Positions 1-6,624 of a stretch of DNA of 7,848 nt are shown here, in pieces (the first letter of the stretch is position 1; each line of letters opens with the position of its first letter). A program made the position numbers and the translations under genes. The stretch comes from Desulfurococcales archaeon (lineage in GTDB: Archaea; Thermoproteota; Thermoprotei_A; Sulfolobales; Ignicoccaceae). The stretch spans positions 1-7,848 of the forward strand of contig WAOJ01000009.1 in NCBI GenBank assembly GCA_015521275.1. The letters run 5' to 3'. The notes under the pieces were generated by a model, which saw only the letters and a program-made list of their open reading frames with translations, was not told the DNA's origin and did no database searches.

Positions 1-208
1 ACATGAAGAAGCCGGTAAAGAATGCTAGCAACGGGTAGGAGGGGAGGAGCAAGGGATTCAAGTTTAGGAGTACGTGGGTTAGGGTAGCTACTGAGGCCCA
101 AAGGGTCCAGAAGGCCACAAGTTTCTCCTTTACATCGCTTATACCTTCTGTCACTAAGTATGAAATAATGGATGCTGTCACCGGTGGTACTGCTAAGAGA
201 GCCCACAA
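1..208 (-). CDS. N-terminal part of a small multi-pass membrane protein, cut by the left window edge
   Basis: The minus strand is open from position 208 to the left edge and encodes 69 residues. They are strongly hydrophobic: one membrane segment near residues 3-17 (LLAVPPVTASIISYL), a short charged loop (EGISDVKEK), a second segment (FWTLWASVATLTHVLLNL), and the start of a third (PLLAFFTGFFM). A TAG stop lies two codons upstream of the chosen TTG start at 208, so the start must be at or inside this point; GTG at 181 is the next in-frame alternative. It lies 34 bases downstream of the rhomboid gene on the same strand, so the two may be co-transcribed. I do not recognise the family, and the C-terminus is outside the window. 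That it is a membrane protein follows from composition; its function is unknown. Confidence 0.55.
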   Translation of the reverse strand, partial: MWALLAVPPVTASIISYLVTEGISDVKEKLVAFWTLWASVATLTHVLLNLNPLLLPSYPLLAFFTGFFM

Positions 209-242
209 AGGCCTCTAGCCCGCCGTGCAAGGTCCTTGGAGA

Positions 243-995
243 TTAAAATACCCTCCACATGGGTATTCTCATCATGGCCTCTCTCCTGTGTAGCATTATT
301 TCCTTACGTGAGGCCATTAGGTAGGCCAAGCCCATTCCAGTCAAGAAGCCTCCCACGTGGGCCCACCAAGCCACTCCCGTTGGAACTCCGGTCAAGCTGT
401 ACATACCCATTAGTAGCTGCTGTATGAACCAGAAGCCTATGAACAGCCAAGCTGGCAAAGCGAAGATTAGCGGGAAGGGGACGAATACCAGCACTTCCAC
501 CAAAGCTCCTGGGAAGAAGAGCATGTAAGCGCCGAGGACGCCGCTTATGGCTCCAGAAGCCCCTATGGCTGGAGTAAGCCAAGGGTTCTGCCTTATGTAT
601 GGGCTGAGTATGGTGTTGGTCATAAGAGTTATTGACAACAAGTGGAAGGCCGCAGCGCCCAAGCCTGAGATTAAATAGAAGAGTAAGTACTTCTTATGTC
701 CCAGCACAGACTCCACGTTGTCTCCGAATATCCATAAGAACAACATGTTACCCACGATGTGCTCTATGCTGCCGTGGATCCACATGTGTGTGAAGAGGGT
801 ATATTCCCTCATCCCGTTCAAGACGAAATAGGGAACTAGACCATAATGCTTGACGAATTCGTCGAGGAGCAGCATCTGGCCGTTAACTATGTATGGTAAC
901 TCAAAGAATATGAAGACAAATACGTTGATCAGTATTAATATCGTGTTCACTATTGGAGGTCGCCGCCTTACGCTTATGTCAGACCATGGTATCAA
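243..995 (-). CDS. Rhomboid family intramembrane serine protease
   Basis: A 250-residue polytopic membrane protein with the hallmarks of rhomboids, which cleave transmembrane segments of other proteins inside the lipid bilayer. The N-terminus MIPWSDISV is the usual short cytoplasmic lead-in. The HxxxN pair that helps form the oxyanion hole is H79/N83 (EHIVGN). The nucleophile motif GASG gives Ser147, followed by the helix-packing residues GAISGVLGAY. The catalytic histidine is H213 in WWAHVGGFLTG. About six hydrophobic segments are visible, and a short basic tail (KEIMLHRREAMMRIPMWRVF) follows the last one. The start is TTG at 995; an ATG at 988 is out of frame. A G-rich stretch lies just upstream of the TTG. 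With all catalytic residues present, an active protease is expected. The substrate cannot be inferred from the neighbours. Confidence 0.95.
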   Translation of the reverse strand: MIPWSDISVRRRPPIVNTILILINVFVFIFFELPYIVNGQMLLLDEFVKHYGLVPYFVLNGMREYTLFTHMWIHGSIEHIVGNMLFLWIFGDNVESVLGHKKYLLFYLISGLGAAAFHLLSITLMTNTILSPYIRQNPWLTPAIGASGAISGVLGAYMLFFPGALVEVLVFVPFPLIFALPAWLFIGFWFIQQLLMGMYSLTGVPTGVAWWAHVGGFLTGMGLAYLMASRKEIMLHRREAMMRIPMWRVF

Positions 996-1016
996 CGCGC
1001 TCCCCCGCCTTCCTTG

Positions 1017-1024
1017 CTTAAAAG
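1017..1024 (-). promoter_or_regulatory. Candidate box A (TATA) for the rhomboid gene
   Basis: Read on the minus strand the sequence is CCTTTTAAG, a reasonable archaeal box A. Its centre near 1020 lies about 26 bases from the TTG start at 995, so transcription would begin at or next to the start codon, giving a leaderless or nearly leaderless mRNA. Confidence 0.45.
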
Positions 1025-1052
1025 GCGTCTATATTCCCTTCTAAGTGCTCAG

Positions 1053-1062
1053 TTTATAAAAT
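1053..1062 (+). promoter_or_regulatory. Candidate box A (TATA) for the DUF505-like gene
   Basis: TTTATAAAAT is a near-ideal archaeal TATA box. Its centre is about 26 bases upstream of roughly position 1083, which would give a leader of about ten bases before the GTG at 1093. That leader contains GGGAG (1086-1090), but it ends only two bases from the start codon. Confidence 0.6.
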
Positions 1063-1092
1063 AGAGCTAGGAGCGCTTCCCGGTCGGGAGCA

Positions 1093-2883
1093 GTGCTACT
1101 GAAGAAGAAGTACATGGAAGTTCTCGAGAAGTTCAAGGATAAGGAAGCTGTTGATATGGCGGAGCTTGCGCCGGGGGAGTACGAGGAGGCTGAGGAAATA
1201 ATCCACGTGTTGTTTGCCCTAGAGCTTCAAGGCTTGATAGAGCCAGTGAGTAAGGAAAGGCCCAGAGAGTTCAAGCTCACTGAGGCCGGCAAGAAGGTTC
1301 TAGAGGTATGGGAAGAGGTGGGCAAGCCCGACGTGGATAGGTGGCTGGACTCCGCGATACACGCTGCCTTGTGGGCCTTATGGAAGACGAGCGCTAAGGC
1401 ACCGAAGGACTGGTATACTCCTCTGAAGGAGAGGGGCTTCTTAAATGAAGACGGGACCATCAATGAACCCGCCAAGAAGCTCTTGGAACAGTTCGAACCG
1501 AAGGTTAGGCCGGTGAAAGTAAGGGTTACCAGGGACTTGGGCTGGGTATTGGCAAAGACCCCTCCGGGCTTGGCTTACATAAAGCCCCTCCAGAGGTTCC
1601 CAGAAGAATACGTCGACCTCCTAGAGGCTATGGGGGCCTTGGTCTTCAGCTCACCAGATAGGAAGTACTACGCCTTGACGAGGTTTGGAAGGTACTTGAG
1701 AGAGGCTATAAGGGAACTCAGACCCGTCGCTATGGAGTATGTATTAGTAAACATGAGGATAGTTGAGGCTGTCAAAAAGCTCATAGAGGGCAAGGAACTT
1801 ACCGACGAAGAGAAGTACTTGCTCATGAACTTGGGCTACTACAGAGACGGAAAGCCCACGAGGGCTGCCAGGTGGCTCTACTTGGCAATAAAGGAGCTGG
1901 AAAGGGGAGAGTGGTGGGCCACCTTCCCAGTGGGCTTGACCAGGGTAGATCAGTGGGTGCTGAAGACCATAGACCACTTGTGGAAGAAGGCTGAAACCAA
2001 CCCAGAACTGAAACCTACGAAGAAACTCATCAAGTACTGGATAGAGAACCACAGAGACGAGTTAGGCATGGACGAAGAAACGTACAAGGAGCTGGAGTTC
2101 ACAGATTATACAATAGGAATTGCTCTCTACCGCTTGGAGGCCATAAGGCTCGTGGACTCTTACGAGGAGAAAGGGAAGCTCATCTACGAGCTGACCGAAT
2201 ACGGAAAGAGGTTGTTGGAGGTCCTAGGCCAAATAACTGAGGTACCGGCCCACGGAGTCAAGACCTTGGTTTATGCGGACAGAGGGATTCCCCCTTATCG
2301 CGCTTGGATAGAAGAAGCGATCCAGTGGGGCTTAATGGGACAGCTTGGAGCCGGGACCAAGGCCAAGGAGCTGGTCAGGATAGCTAGAAGGGTTAAGAGG
2401 CTACCTCTAATAACCAAGCTTGAGCATGTAGTGTTGCAGAAGACTTTGCCCACTAGGCATAGCGAACCAATAGAGGAGTTGGTGAAGAGGGTAGTCGCTC
2501 TGGGCTACGATGAGGAACACGTGAGGGCTGCCATATACTGGCTAGAGATGTGGGGTGCCGTAGAGATCTACGGCAACGGCTACGTGGAGCTAACCGAAAT
2601 AGGAGATATGTTCAAGCACGCATTGGTAGCTACTCCGCCGGGAGTGGCTACTCCAGTACACCCGCACTTCATAAGGGTGTTACAAGCCATTAAGGAGTTG
2701 GGAAGCTACGAGGACATAGCTGAAATTGTGAATAGGACCAGGCTGACCTTGGGGATAGTGAAAGACGCAATAGTGGTGGCTAGGGAAGCGAAGCTGTTAG
2801 GAAGGAAGGACCTAACGGGCGAAGGCGAACTCTTACTGGAAGCAGTTAAGAGAGTGCAAGAACACGTAGAGGAATGGGCATAA
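1093..2883 (+). CDS. DUF505-like protein built from repeated winged-helix units, function unknown
   Basis: A soluble, highly charged 596-residue protein without signal peptide or membrane segments. Length and sequence resemble the uncharacterised archaeal DUF505 family; this is recognition from memory, not a search. The clearest feature is a recurring winged-helix ending, in which a wing strand is followed by a helix: KLTEAGKKVLEV (61-72), YALTRFGRYLREA (193-205), ELTEYGKRLLEVL (366-378), ELTEIGDMFKHA (499-510) and DLTGEGELLLEAV (573-585). Weaker versions lie near 116-134 and 249-266. A second repeated motif is TPPG followed by a proline, at 156-165 (TPPGLAYIKP) and 514-523 (TPPGVATPVH). Such arrays often bind nucleic acid or partner proteins, but that is inference. 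The start is GTG at 1093; Met8 at 1114 is an alternative. It is transcribed divergently from the rhomboid gene and appears monocistronic. Confidence 0.85.
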   Translation: MLLKKKYMEVLEKFKDKEAVDMAELAPGEYEEAEEIIHVLFALELQGLIEPVSKERPREFKLTEAGKKVLEVWEEVGKPDVDRWLDSAIHAALWALWKTSAKAPKDWYTPLKERGFLNEDGTINEPAKKLLEQFEPKVRPVKVRVTRDLGWVLAKTPPGLAYIKPLQRFPEEYVDLLEAMGALVFSSPDRKYYALTRFGRYLREAIRELRPVAMEYVLVNMRIVEAVKKLIEGKELTDEEKYLLMNLGYYRDGKPTRAARWLYLAIKELERGEWWATFPVGLTRVDQWVLKTIDHLWKKAETNPELKPTKKLIKYWIENHRDELGMDEETYKELEFTDYTIGIALYRLEAIRLVDSYEEKGKLIYELTEYGKRLLEVLGQITEVPAHGVKTLVYADRGIPPYRAWIEEAIQWGLMGQLGAGTKAKELVRIARRVKRLPLITKLEHVVLQKTLPTRHSEPIEELVKRVVALGYDEEHVRAAIYWLEMWGAVEIYGNGYVELTEIGDMFKHALVATPPGVATPVHPHFIRVLQAIKELGSYEDIAEIVNRTRLTLGIVKDAIVVAREAKLLGRKDLTGEGELLLEAVKRVQEHVEEWA

Positions 2884-2927
2884 TTAGAAACGTTTTATTT
2901 CATGTTTAACCGAATAGATACTGAGGA

Positions 2928-3092
2928 GTGGGGTTCCTCCTAGTCTTAGCGCTAGGAACAGATTTCCCGACAGTTCGAGTAAAAACTGTATCCCTTACAT
3001 TCTTCCAAAGCATCTGGATTGCTATCATTTCTCGGCTCAGAGGCATATGCGAGAACGATTTTGATGTCGTTACTAACCGAAAACCTCGTTAA
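2928..3092 (+). CDS. Doubtful 54-residue small ORF, possibly a gene remnant
   Basis: A GTG start at 2928, preceded two codons earlier by a TGA, opens a frame of 54 residues to TAA at 3090-3092. The product has a hydrophobic start (MGFLLVLALG), a central hydrophobic helix (TFFQSIWIAIISRL) and a polar tail (ENDFDVVTNRKPR). The hydrophobic helix followed by a basic end is reminiscent of the tail of some DDE transposases, but no catalytic region accompanies it. Codons such as CGA and CGT for arginine are unlike the AGG-rich neighbours. It sits inside the inverted-repeat region, and an antisense frame is also open here. It could be a decayed gene end or chance; I consider it more likely not a functional gene. 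Confidence 0.15.
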   Translation: MGFLLVLALGTDFPTVRVKTVSLTFFQSIWIAIISRLRGICENDFDVVTNRKPR

Positions 3093-3169
3093 TGCTCTAG
3101 TACGAGCCTAATAGTGAACTCCATTAGAGTATTTGAAAGGTAAGTAAAGCGTTCCCCTTCGGTAAGACA

Positions 3170-3177
3170 TTTTTAAT
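3170..3177 (+). promoter_or_regulatory. Candidate box A (TATA) for the gene at 3200
   Basis: TTTTTAAT at 3170-3177 has its centre about 27 bases upstream of the TTG at 3200. This predicts a leaderless transcript, which fits the absence of any purine-rich ribosome binding site before that start. Confidence 0.5.
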
Positions 3178-3199
3178 ACCTTTTTTAGAAACGTAACTC

Positions 3200-3511
3200 T
3201 TGGGACCCACTTTGGACCTAGACTGGGTCCCCGAAGACGTTCTCGAAGAGGTCCTCAAGGAAATTGAACCAAAGAAGAAGGTTAAACCCAACCGCAAGAG
3301 GCCAACGAGGAAAGACTTGATGAGAATAATAAGGAAGGCTTTAAGCTTCGACGTGGGACCCCAAGATTTCGTTGACTTGGTTTACGAACTCTTAGAGGAA
3401 GAAGGTTTCGAGACTAAGTTCACTACAGTTAAGAGGATATGGTACACCTACGAATATATGGTTAGGAAGGGATTCATAAGCGACGTTTTGGACGTTGTAA
3501 AAGGTAGGTGA
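3200..3511 (+). CDS. Small basic protein of unknown function, possible helix-turn-helix
   Basis: A 103-residue soluble protein that I do not recognise. Residues 1-22 are acidic (DLDWVPEDVLEEVLKEIE). Residues 25-45 form a strongly basic patch (PKKKVKPNRKRPTRKD). Residues 55-95 look like a helical domain in which EEEGFETKFTTVKRIWYTYE could be a helix-turn-helix, ending in a wing-like MVRKGFIS. A nucleic-acid-binding role is inference only. The TTG start is chosen because a box A lies about 27 bases upstream, implying a leaderless mRNA, and because no other start fits as well. The codon use matches the neighbours (AGG arginine, AAG lysine), supporting a real gene. It converges on pdxT, with only two bases between the stop codons, so the two transcripts probably overlap at their 3' ends. 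Confidence 0.7.
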   Translation: MGPTLDLDWVPEDVLEEVLKEIEPKKKVKPNRKRPTRKDLMRIIRKALSFDVGPQDFVDLVYELLEEEGFETKFTTVKRIWYTYEYMVRKGFISDVLDVVKGR

Positions 3512-3513
3512 AG

Positions 3514-4107
3514 TTAAGCAATACTCCTCAAGAACATCTCGTGTATCCTCGTATCGGAGGTAAGCTCCGGGTGGAAGGCCGTTAATATGACGTTGTCCTC
3601 CTTTACCATCACTGCCTTCCCGTTGAACTCCGAGAGCACTTCAACCCTCTCGCTCAAGGGCTCCATAACTGGTGCCCTTATGAAGACTCCTCTGAACGTT
3701 CCCAAGCCCTTTATTTCCAAGTCCGCTTCGAAGCTCTCCCTCTGCCTCCCGAAGTAATTCCTTATTACCCTCACGTCGTTTGTACCCAGTAAGGGCTCAT
3801 ACTTCTTGCCGCTCTGCTTGTCTATTACCTCCTTAGCTACCAAGGCAGCTCCAGCACAAGTTCCCAAGACCGGTAAGCCGTTGCTTATCCTTTCTCTAAG
3901 GGGATCAGCTATCCCTAACCTCTTGCCTAGGCGATACATGGCCGTGCTCTCTCCTCCGGGAAGAACGATGCCCTCCACTTGGTTCAAGTGCTCCTTCTTC
4001 CTAACCTCAATAACCTCCAAGTTTATGCCTAAGTTCTCCGCAGCCTTTTTTAGCATGTATACGTGCTCCACTATCCCTCCTTGGAGGGCTAGGACTCCTA
4101 CCTTCAT
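3514..4107 (-). CDS. pdxT: Pyridoxal 5'-phosphate synthase glutaminase subunit PdxT
   Basis: A class I glutamine amidotransferase that hydrolyses glutamine and channels ammonia to PdxS for PLP (vitamin B6) synthesis in the cytoplasm. Numbered from the ATG at 4107 (197 residues), the protein opens with MKVGVLALQGG, typical of the family. LPGGEST (49-55) is the substrate loop, Cys84 in LGTCAG is the nucleophile, and His179/Glu181 in FHPEL complete the triad. NYFGRQRESFE (117-127) is another family signature. A GTG at 4116 would add three residues, but the GAGGGG ribosome binding site overlaps that codon, whereas it lies eight bases before the ATG; I therefore choose the ATG. That ATG begins one base after the pdxS stop, which implies translational coupling and matched expression of the two subunits. 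Length and motifs are complete. Confidence 0.97.
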   Translation of the reverse strand: MKVGVLALQGGIVEHVYMLKKAAENLGINLEVIEVRKKEHLNQVEGIVLPGGESTAMYRLGKRLGIADPLRERISNGLPVLGTCAGAALVAKEVIDKQSGKKYEPLLGTNDVRVIRNYFGRQRESFEADLEIKGLGTFRGVFIRAPVMEPLSERVEVLSEFNGKAVMVKEDNVILTAFHPELTSDTRIHEMFLRSIA

Positions 4108-4108
4108 C

Positions 4109-5182
4109 TCACACACCCCTCACTTGCAACAGCTCCTCAGGCTTGAGCTGCCTTATGTCAATTCCCATCATGCTCTTCCTCTCGCTTATCATGCTCTGTG
4201 CCTCTAACACTGCTTCTGGGTCCATCCACAAGGAGGTTGCTAGCACTATTGCCTCAGCCCTCTGCCTCGGGTCTTGGCTCTTGAATATTCCGGAGCCCAC
4301 GAAGACTCCGTCTGCCCCAAGCCACATCATTAGGGCTGCATCCGCTGGAGTTGCAATGCCTCCGGCAGCGAAGTTCACCACCGGAACTCTTCTAAGCCTA
4401 GCCGTAAGCTCCACTAGCTCGTAGCTCACGCCCATCTCTCTTGCTTTTAATACTCTATCCTCCTCAGCCATGCTCACTAGCTCCCTTATCTGGGCCATCA
4501 CCGTCTTCATGTGCCTTACAGCTTCAGCGACGTTTCCGGTCCCGGCCTCTCCCTTGGTCCTTATCATTGAAGCCCCTTCGCTTATCCTCCTCAAGGCCTC
4601 TCCCAAGTCCCTAGCTCCGTTCACGAAGGGGACCTTGAACAGCCACTTGTTTATGTGGTGCTTTTCGTCGGCCGGAGTTAATACCTCGCTCTCGTCTATC
4701 ATGTCCACTCCTAGGGCCTCTAGAACCTTCGCCTCCATGAAGTGTCCTATCCTGACCTTAGCCATCACCGGTAAGGAAATTGAGTTCATTACTTCCCTTA
4801 TTACGTTCACGTCCGCCATCCTGGCCACTCCGCCGGCCTTCCTTATGTCGTAGGGGAGCTTGTCCAAGACCATTACTGCAACTGCTCCGGCGTCTTCGGC
4901 AATTCCAGCTTGCTCCACGTTGGTGACATCCATTATCACTCCTCCTTTCTGGTAAACAGGGAAGCCCAGCTTCACCCTAACGGTGCCTTGAGCCACCTTT
5001 TCCCTGAGCTCGGAAGGATCTGGCATGTAGGTCCAAAGGCCTTCCTCCTTTAGCTTGTCCGCGGCCTCGGCTAGCTTGTAGAAGAAGGTAGCTATGGCGT
5101 CAAAGCCCACTTCTACTAAACCGTCGCGGGAGGAGAGCGCGTTCAATTCGGGGACCCGGAGGTTAGCTCTCCAAGGGGTCAA
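4109..5182 (-). CDS. pdxS: Pyridoxal 5'-phosphate synthase subunit PdxS
   Basis: The synthase subunit that condenses ribose 5-phosphate, glyceraldehyde 3-phosphate and PdxT-supplied ammonia into PLP. In the 357-residue reading, all catalytic residues known from the bacterial enzyme align: Asp85 (GGVIMDV), Lys142 ([10 protein letters not shown]), which binds the pentose, and Lys210 ([12 protein letters not shown]). The phosphate-binding end is intact ([28 protein letters not shown]). About 60 residues precede the bacterial start; part of this, containing [18 protein letters not shown], matches the N-terminal helical extension I recall from Sulfolobus PdxS, so the internal Met53 is not the start. 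The exact start is uncertain: TTG at 5182 gives the longest form, while TTG at 5146 or GTG at 5110 would give lengths closer to the usual 335-345. It is followed after one base by pdxT. Confidence 0.96.
   Translation of the reverse strand: MTPWRANLRVPELNALSSRDGLVEVGFDAIATFFYKLAEAADKLKEEGLWTYMPDPSELREKVAQGTVRVKLGFPVYQKGGVIMDVTNVEQAGIAEDAGAVAVMVLDKLPYDIRKAGGVARMADVNVIREVMNSISLPVMAKVRIGHFMEAKVLEALGVDMIDESEVLTPADEKHHINKWLFKVPFVNGARDLGEALRRISEGASMIRTKGEAGTGNVAEAVRHMKTVMAQIRELVSMAEEDRVLKAREMGVSYELVELTARLRRVPVVNFAAGGIATPADAALMMWLGADGVFVGSGIFKSQDPRQRAEAIVLATSLWMDPEAVLEAQSMISERKSMMGIDIRQLKPEELLQVRGV
4116..4121 (-). promoter_or_regulatory. Ribosome binding site of pdxT, inside the end of pdxS
   Basis: Read on the minus strand the sequence is GAGGGG, eight bases before the ATG at 4107 and within the last codons of pdxS. 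It decides between two possible pdxT starts: the GTG at 4116 uses the last G of this very motif, so it cannot be served by it. Confidence 0.6.
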
Positions 5183-5211
5183 AATAAGTGTGATGGGAGT
5201 TTGGGGTTGTT

Positions 5212-5219
5212 GTTTTAAG
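5212..5219 (-). promoter_or_regulatory. Candidate box A (TATA) for pdxS-pdxT
   Basis: CTTAAAAC on the minus strand, overlapping the stop codon of the upstream gene, would start transcription near 5190, eight bases before the TTG at 5182. It suggests that pdxS-pdxT can be transcribed independently of the upstream exported-protein gene. A second T-rich match (TTATTTT, 5181-5187) would favour one of the inner starts instead. Confidence 0.35.
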
Positions 5220-6624
5220 ATATGCTTAAGAGTTTCGCTAACTCTTCCAGCTTCTTTATTTCCTTTTCCTTATTGTTCAAGTCTTTCAAGAGTTTCTCTT
5301 TGTATGCTTGGTAGTTCTTGGAGAACTCGTCTACAGTTTTGCTTATGAGGCACTTGACCACGTTGTCCAAACCGCCTTGTTTCTTGGCTTCGAGCCTCCA
5401 CTTCAGTACTTCGCTGACGCTGTTTGCGTTCAATATGCCCTCTATTATCTTGGCAGGGTCCTCGGCACAGCTCACTGTCGGCTTATTACTAACCATGCTT
5501 TTCTCTAACTGGTCAGCTTGGGCTAGCGTGGCCTTGATCAAAGCCATATCTACCTTAGCTCTCTGGATTAGGCTCATTATCTTAAATACCACTTTTAACG
5601 TAGGCTTTTCGTTCATTAACTTCTTTATCGAGCTTAAGGAGTTGTCCAAGTCTTGGTAGAACTGGTTTAACCTGGTCAAAATGTCTGCTAAGGACGAGAG
5701 CTGCGTTAAGTAGAACACGTTCCTCTGGAATGGTCCTTTGAGGACTAAAGCTTTGTAACCGGTACTGCTTGAAACCTCGTTGTAGAGCTTCTCTAATTCG
5801 GTGTAAGGCTCGAAAATGATAGAGAGGGAACTCGGTGCGACGTTCGTTTGGAAAGTTATGGGAGCGTTTGCAGTTGTAACGGTCTCAGTAACGGTGAAAG
5901 TGGTTGTTGGTTCATACCCCTCAACCTTATACACGTAAATCCTTCCATCCTCAAGTCCAACAGCTATCCTATCCTTCCACCAAGCAACCGCCCAGACCTT
6001 GTCGCTATAATAGTCCCCATAGTGTTTCTGGATAAGTAAGTTGCCCTTTATATCGAATACCTTAAACGCATGGTTTGGAGCATCAGAGACAAGGATGAAA
6101 CGACAATCCGGACTAAACGCTATTTGAAAAGCATTACCAAAGCCACCCACATCCCATACCTCTTTTGGCCTCGTTGGGACTTCTAGATCATAGAGGTACA
6201 AATGCGACCATGTTGAAACTGCCAAGTACTTCCCGCAAACCGCAGTATCCTTAGCTCCTTCACCATAGCTTATGCTGTTAACAATTGTTCCGTCCTTTAT
6301 GATTAAGAGCTTGTTCCAATCCCTATCGGCTACGTACCAATAGCCTTTGTAGTATGCCGGTTTGTTGAGGACTAATCCAACGTCCACGTCCCAGAGCTTG
6401 TTCCCGTTGAAGTCGAAGAAGGCACATCTGTATTTACAAGCTACGAAGCCGTTCGAAGTCATTGAGATTGTGTTTCCATAATCACTACCAACATACACCT
6501 TCTTGATCAAATTTCCGTTTTCATGCGTTATGTAGGCGTAGCCATCAAAATTAATAAAGCCAAACTTGCCGTTTGAGTAGGAGGCATCATTCATCCAGCT
6601 ACTTCCACAAACCTTGTTCAGCAA
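5215..6624 (-). CDS. Main part of a frameshifted exported beta-propeller protein with helical C-terminal domain
   Basis: This frame encodes 469 residues from a TTG at 6624, but that is almost certainly not a natural start: the signal peptide and the first half-blade lie in another frame ending at 6599. Residues 10-236 hold six propeller blades, each ending in an aromatic/hydrophobic strand and a turn such as [41 protein letters not shown] and DGRIYVYKV. Residues 239-262 are a Thr-rich linker ([16 protein letters not shown]), as in crenarchaeal surface proteins. Residues 274-469 are mainly helical, with a Lys/Glu coiled-coil end ([20 protein letters not shown]) and no C-terminal membrane anchor. 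I do not recognise a named family. Display on the cell surface or in the periplasm is inferred from the signal peptide. The stop lies 32 bases before the pdxS start. Confidence 0.75.
   Translation of the reverse strand: MLNKVCGSSWMNDASYSNGKFGFINFDGYAYITHENGNLIKKVYVGSDYGNTISMTSNGFVACKYRCAFFDFNGNKLWDVDVGLVLNKPAYYKGYWYVADRDWNKLLIIKDGTIVNSISYGEGAKDTAVCGKYLAVSTWSHLYLYDLEVPTRPKEVWDVGGFGNAFQIAFSPDCRFILVSDAPNHAFKVFDIKGNLLIQKHYGDYYSDKVWAVAWWKDRIAVGLEDGRIYVYKVEGYEPTTTFTVTETVTTANAPITFQTNVAPSSLSIIFEPYTELEKLYNEVSSSTGYKALVLKGPFQRNVFYLTQLSSLADILTRLNQFYQDLDNSLSSIKKLMNEKPTLKVVFKIMSLIQRAKVDMALIKATLAQADQLEKSMVSNKPTVSCAEDPAKIIEGILNANSVSEVLKWRLEAKKQGGLDNVVKCLISKTVDEFSKNYQAYKEKLLKDLNNKEKEIKKLEELAKLLSIS

Larger units (their letters stand above)
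2884..3199. other. 316-base AT-rich gene-poor stretch with serial inverted repeats; possible non-coding RNA
   Basis: No convincing protein gene fills this gap. On the plus strand it holds six short perfect inverted repeats able to form hairpins with loops of 6-10 bases: GAGGA/TCCTC (2923-2939), CCTAG/CTAGG (2939-2956), ACAGTT/AACTGT (2970-2989), AACGA/TCGTT (3054-3071), GCTC/GAGC (3094-3107) and CTAAT/ATTAG (3108-3127). The first two share the CC at 2939-2940... more exactly base 2939, so they cannot both form fully. A box A-like GTTTTATTT at 2891-2899 would place a transcript start near 2922, just before the first hairpin, and T-runs (3170-3174, 3181-3186) could end it. The left T-rich part may instead be the terminator of the preceding gene. 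The composition is more AT-rich than known structured RNAs of hyperthermophiles, which argues for caution. Confidence 0.35.

Noticed and set aside
304..582. Alternative-frame open readings inside the rhomboid gene and elsewhere opposite real genes
   Set aside because: They are shadows of strongly supported genes, with unnatural composition and no start signals.
2966..2990. GTTCGAGT as the T-loop of a tRNA
   Set aside because: The flanking bases do not form the 5-bp T-stem around the loop and no anticodon or acceptor arms are present; they pair as a different hairpin (ACAGTT/AACTGT).
2906..3046. Minus-strand 46-codon open frame as a real gene
   Set aside because: It lacks a promoter or ribosome binding site, has no recognisable motif and overlaps another open frame on the opposite strand.
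3096..3106. CTAGTACGAG resembles the sarcin-ricin loop of 23S rRNA
   Set aside because: The match is only about ten bases and the flanks do not match; one such match is expected by chance between a 300-base region and a whole 23S rRNA.
4114..4116. GTG at 4116 as the start of pdxT
   Set aside because: It overlaps the GAGGGG ribosome binding site, which is correctly placed for the ATG at 4107 giving the canonical MKVGVLALQGG start.
6599..6624. Programmed -1 frameshift joining the two propeller frames in their overlap
   Set aside because: The required shift is +1, no classical slippery heptamer is visible in the overlap, and the propeller pattern is already lost well before it, pointing to the AAA run at 6654-6656.
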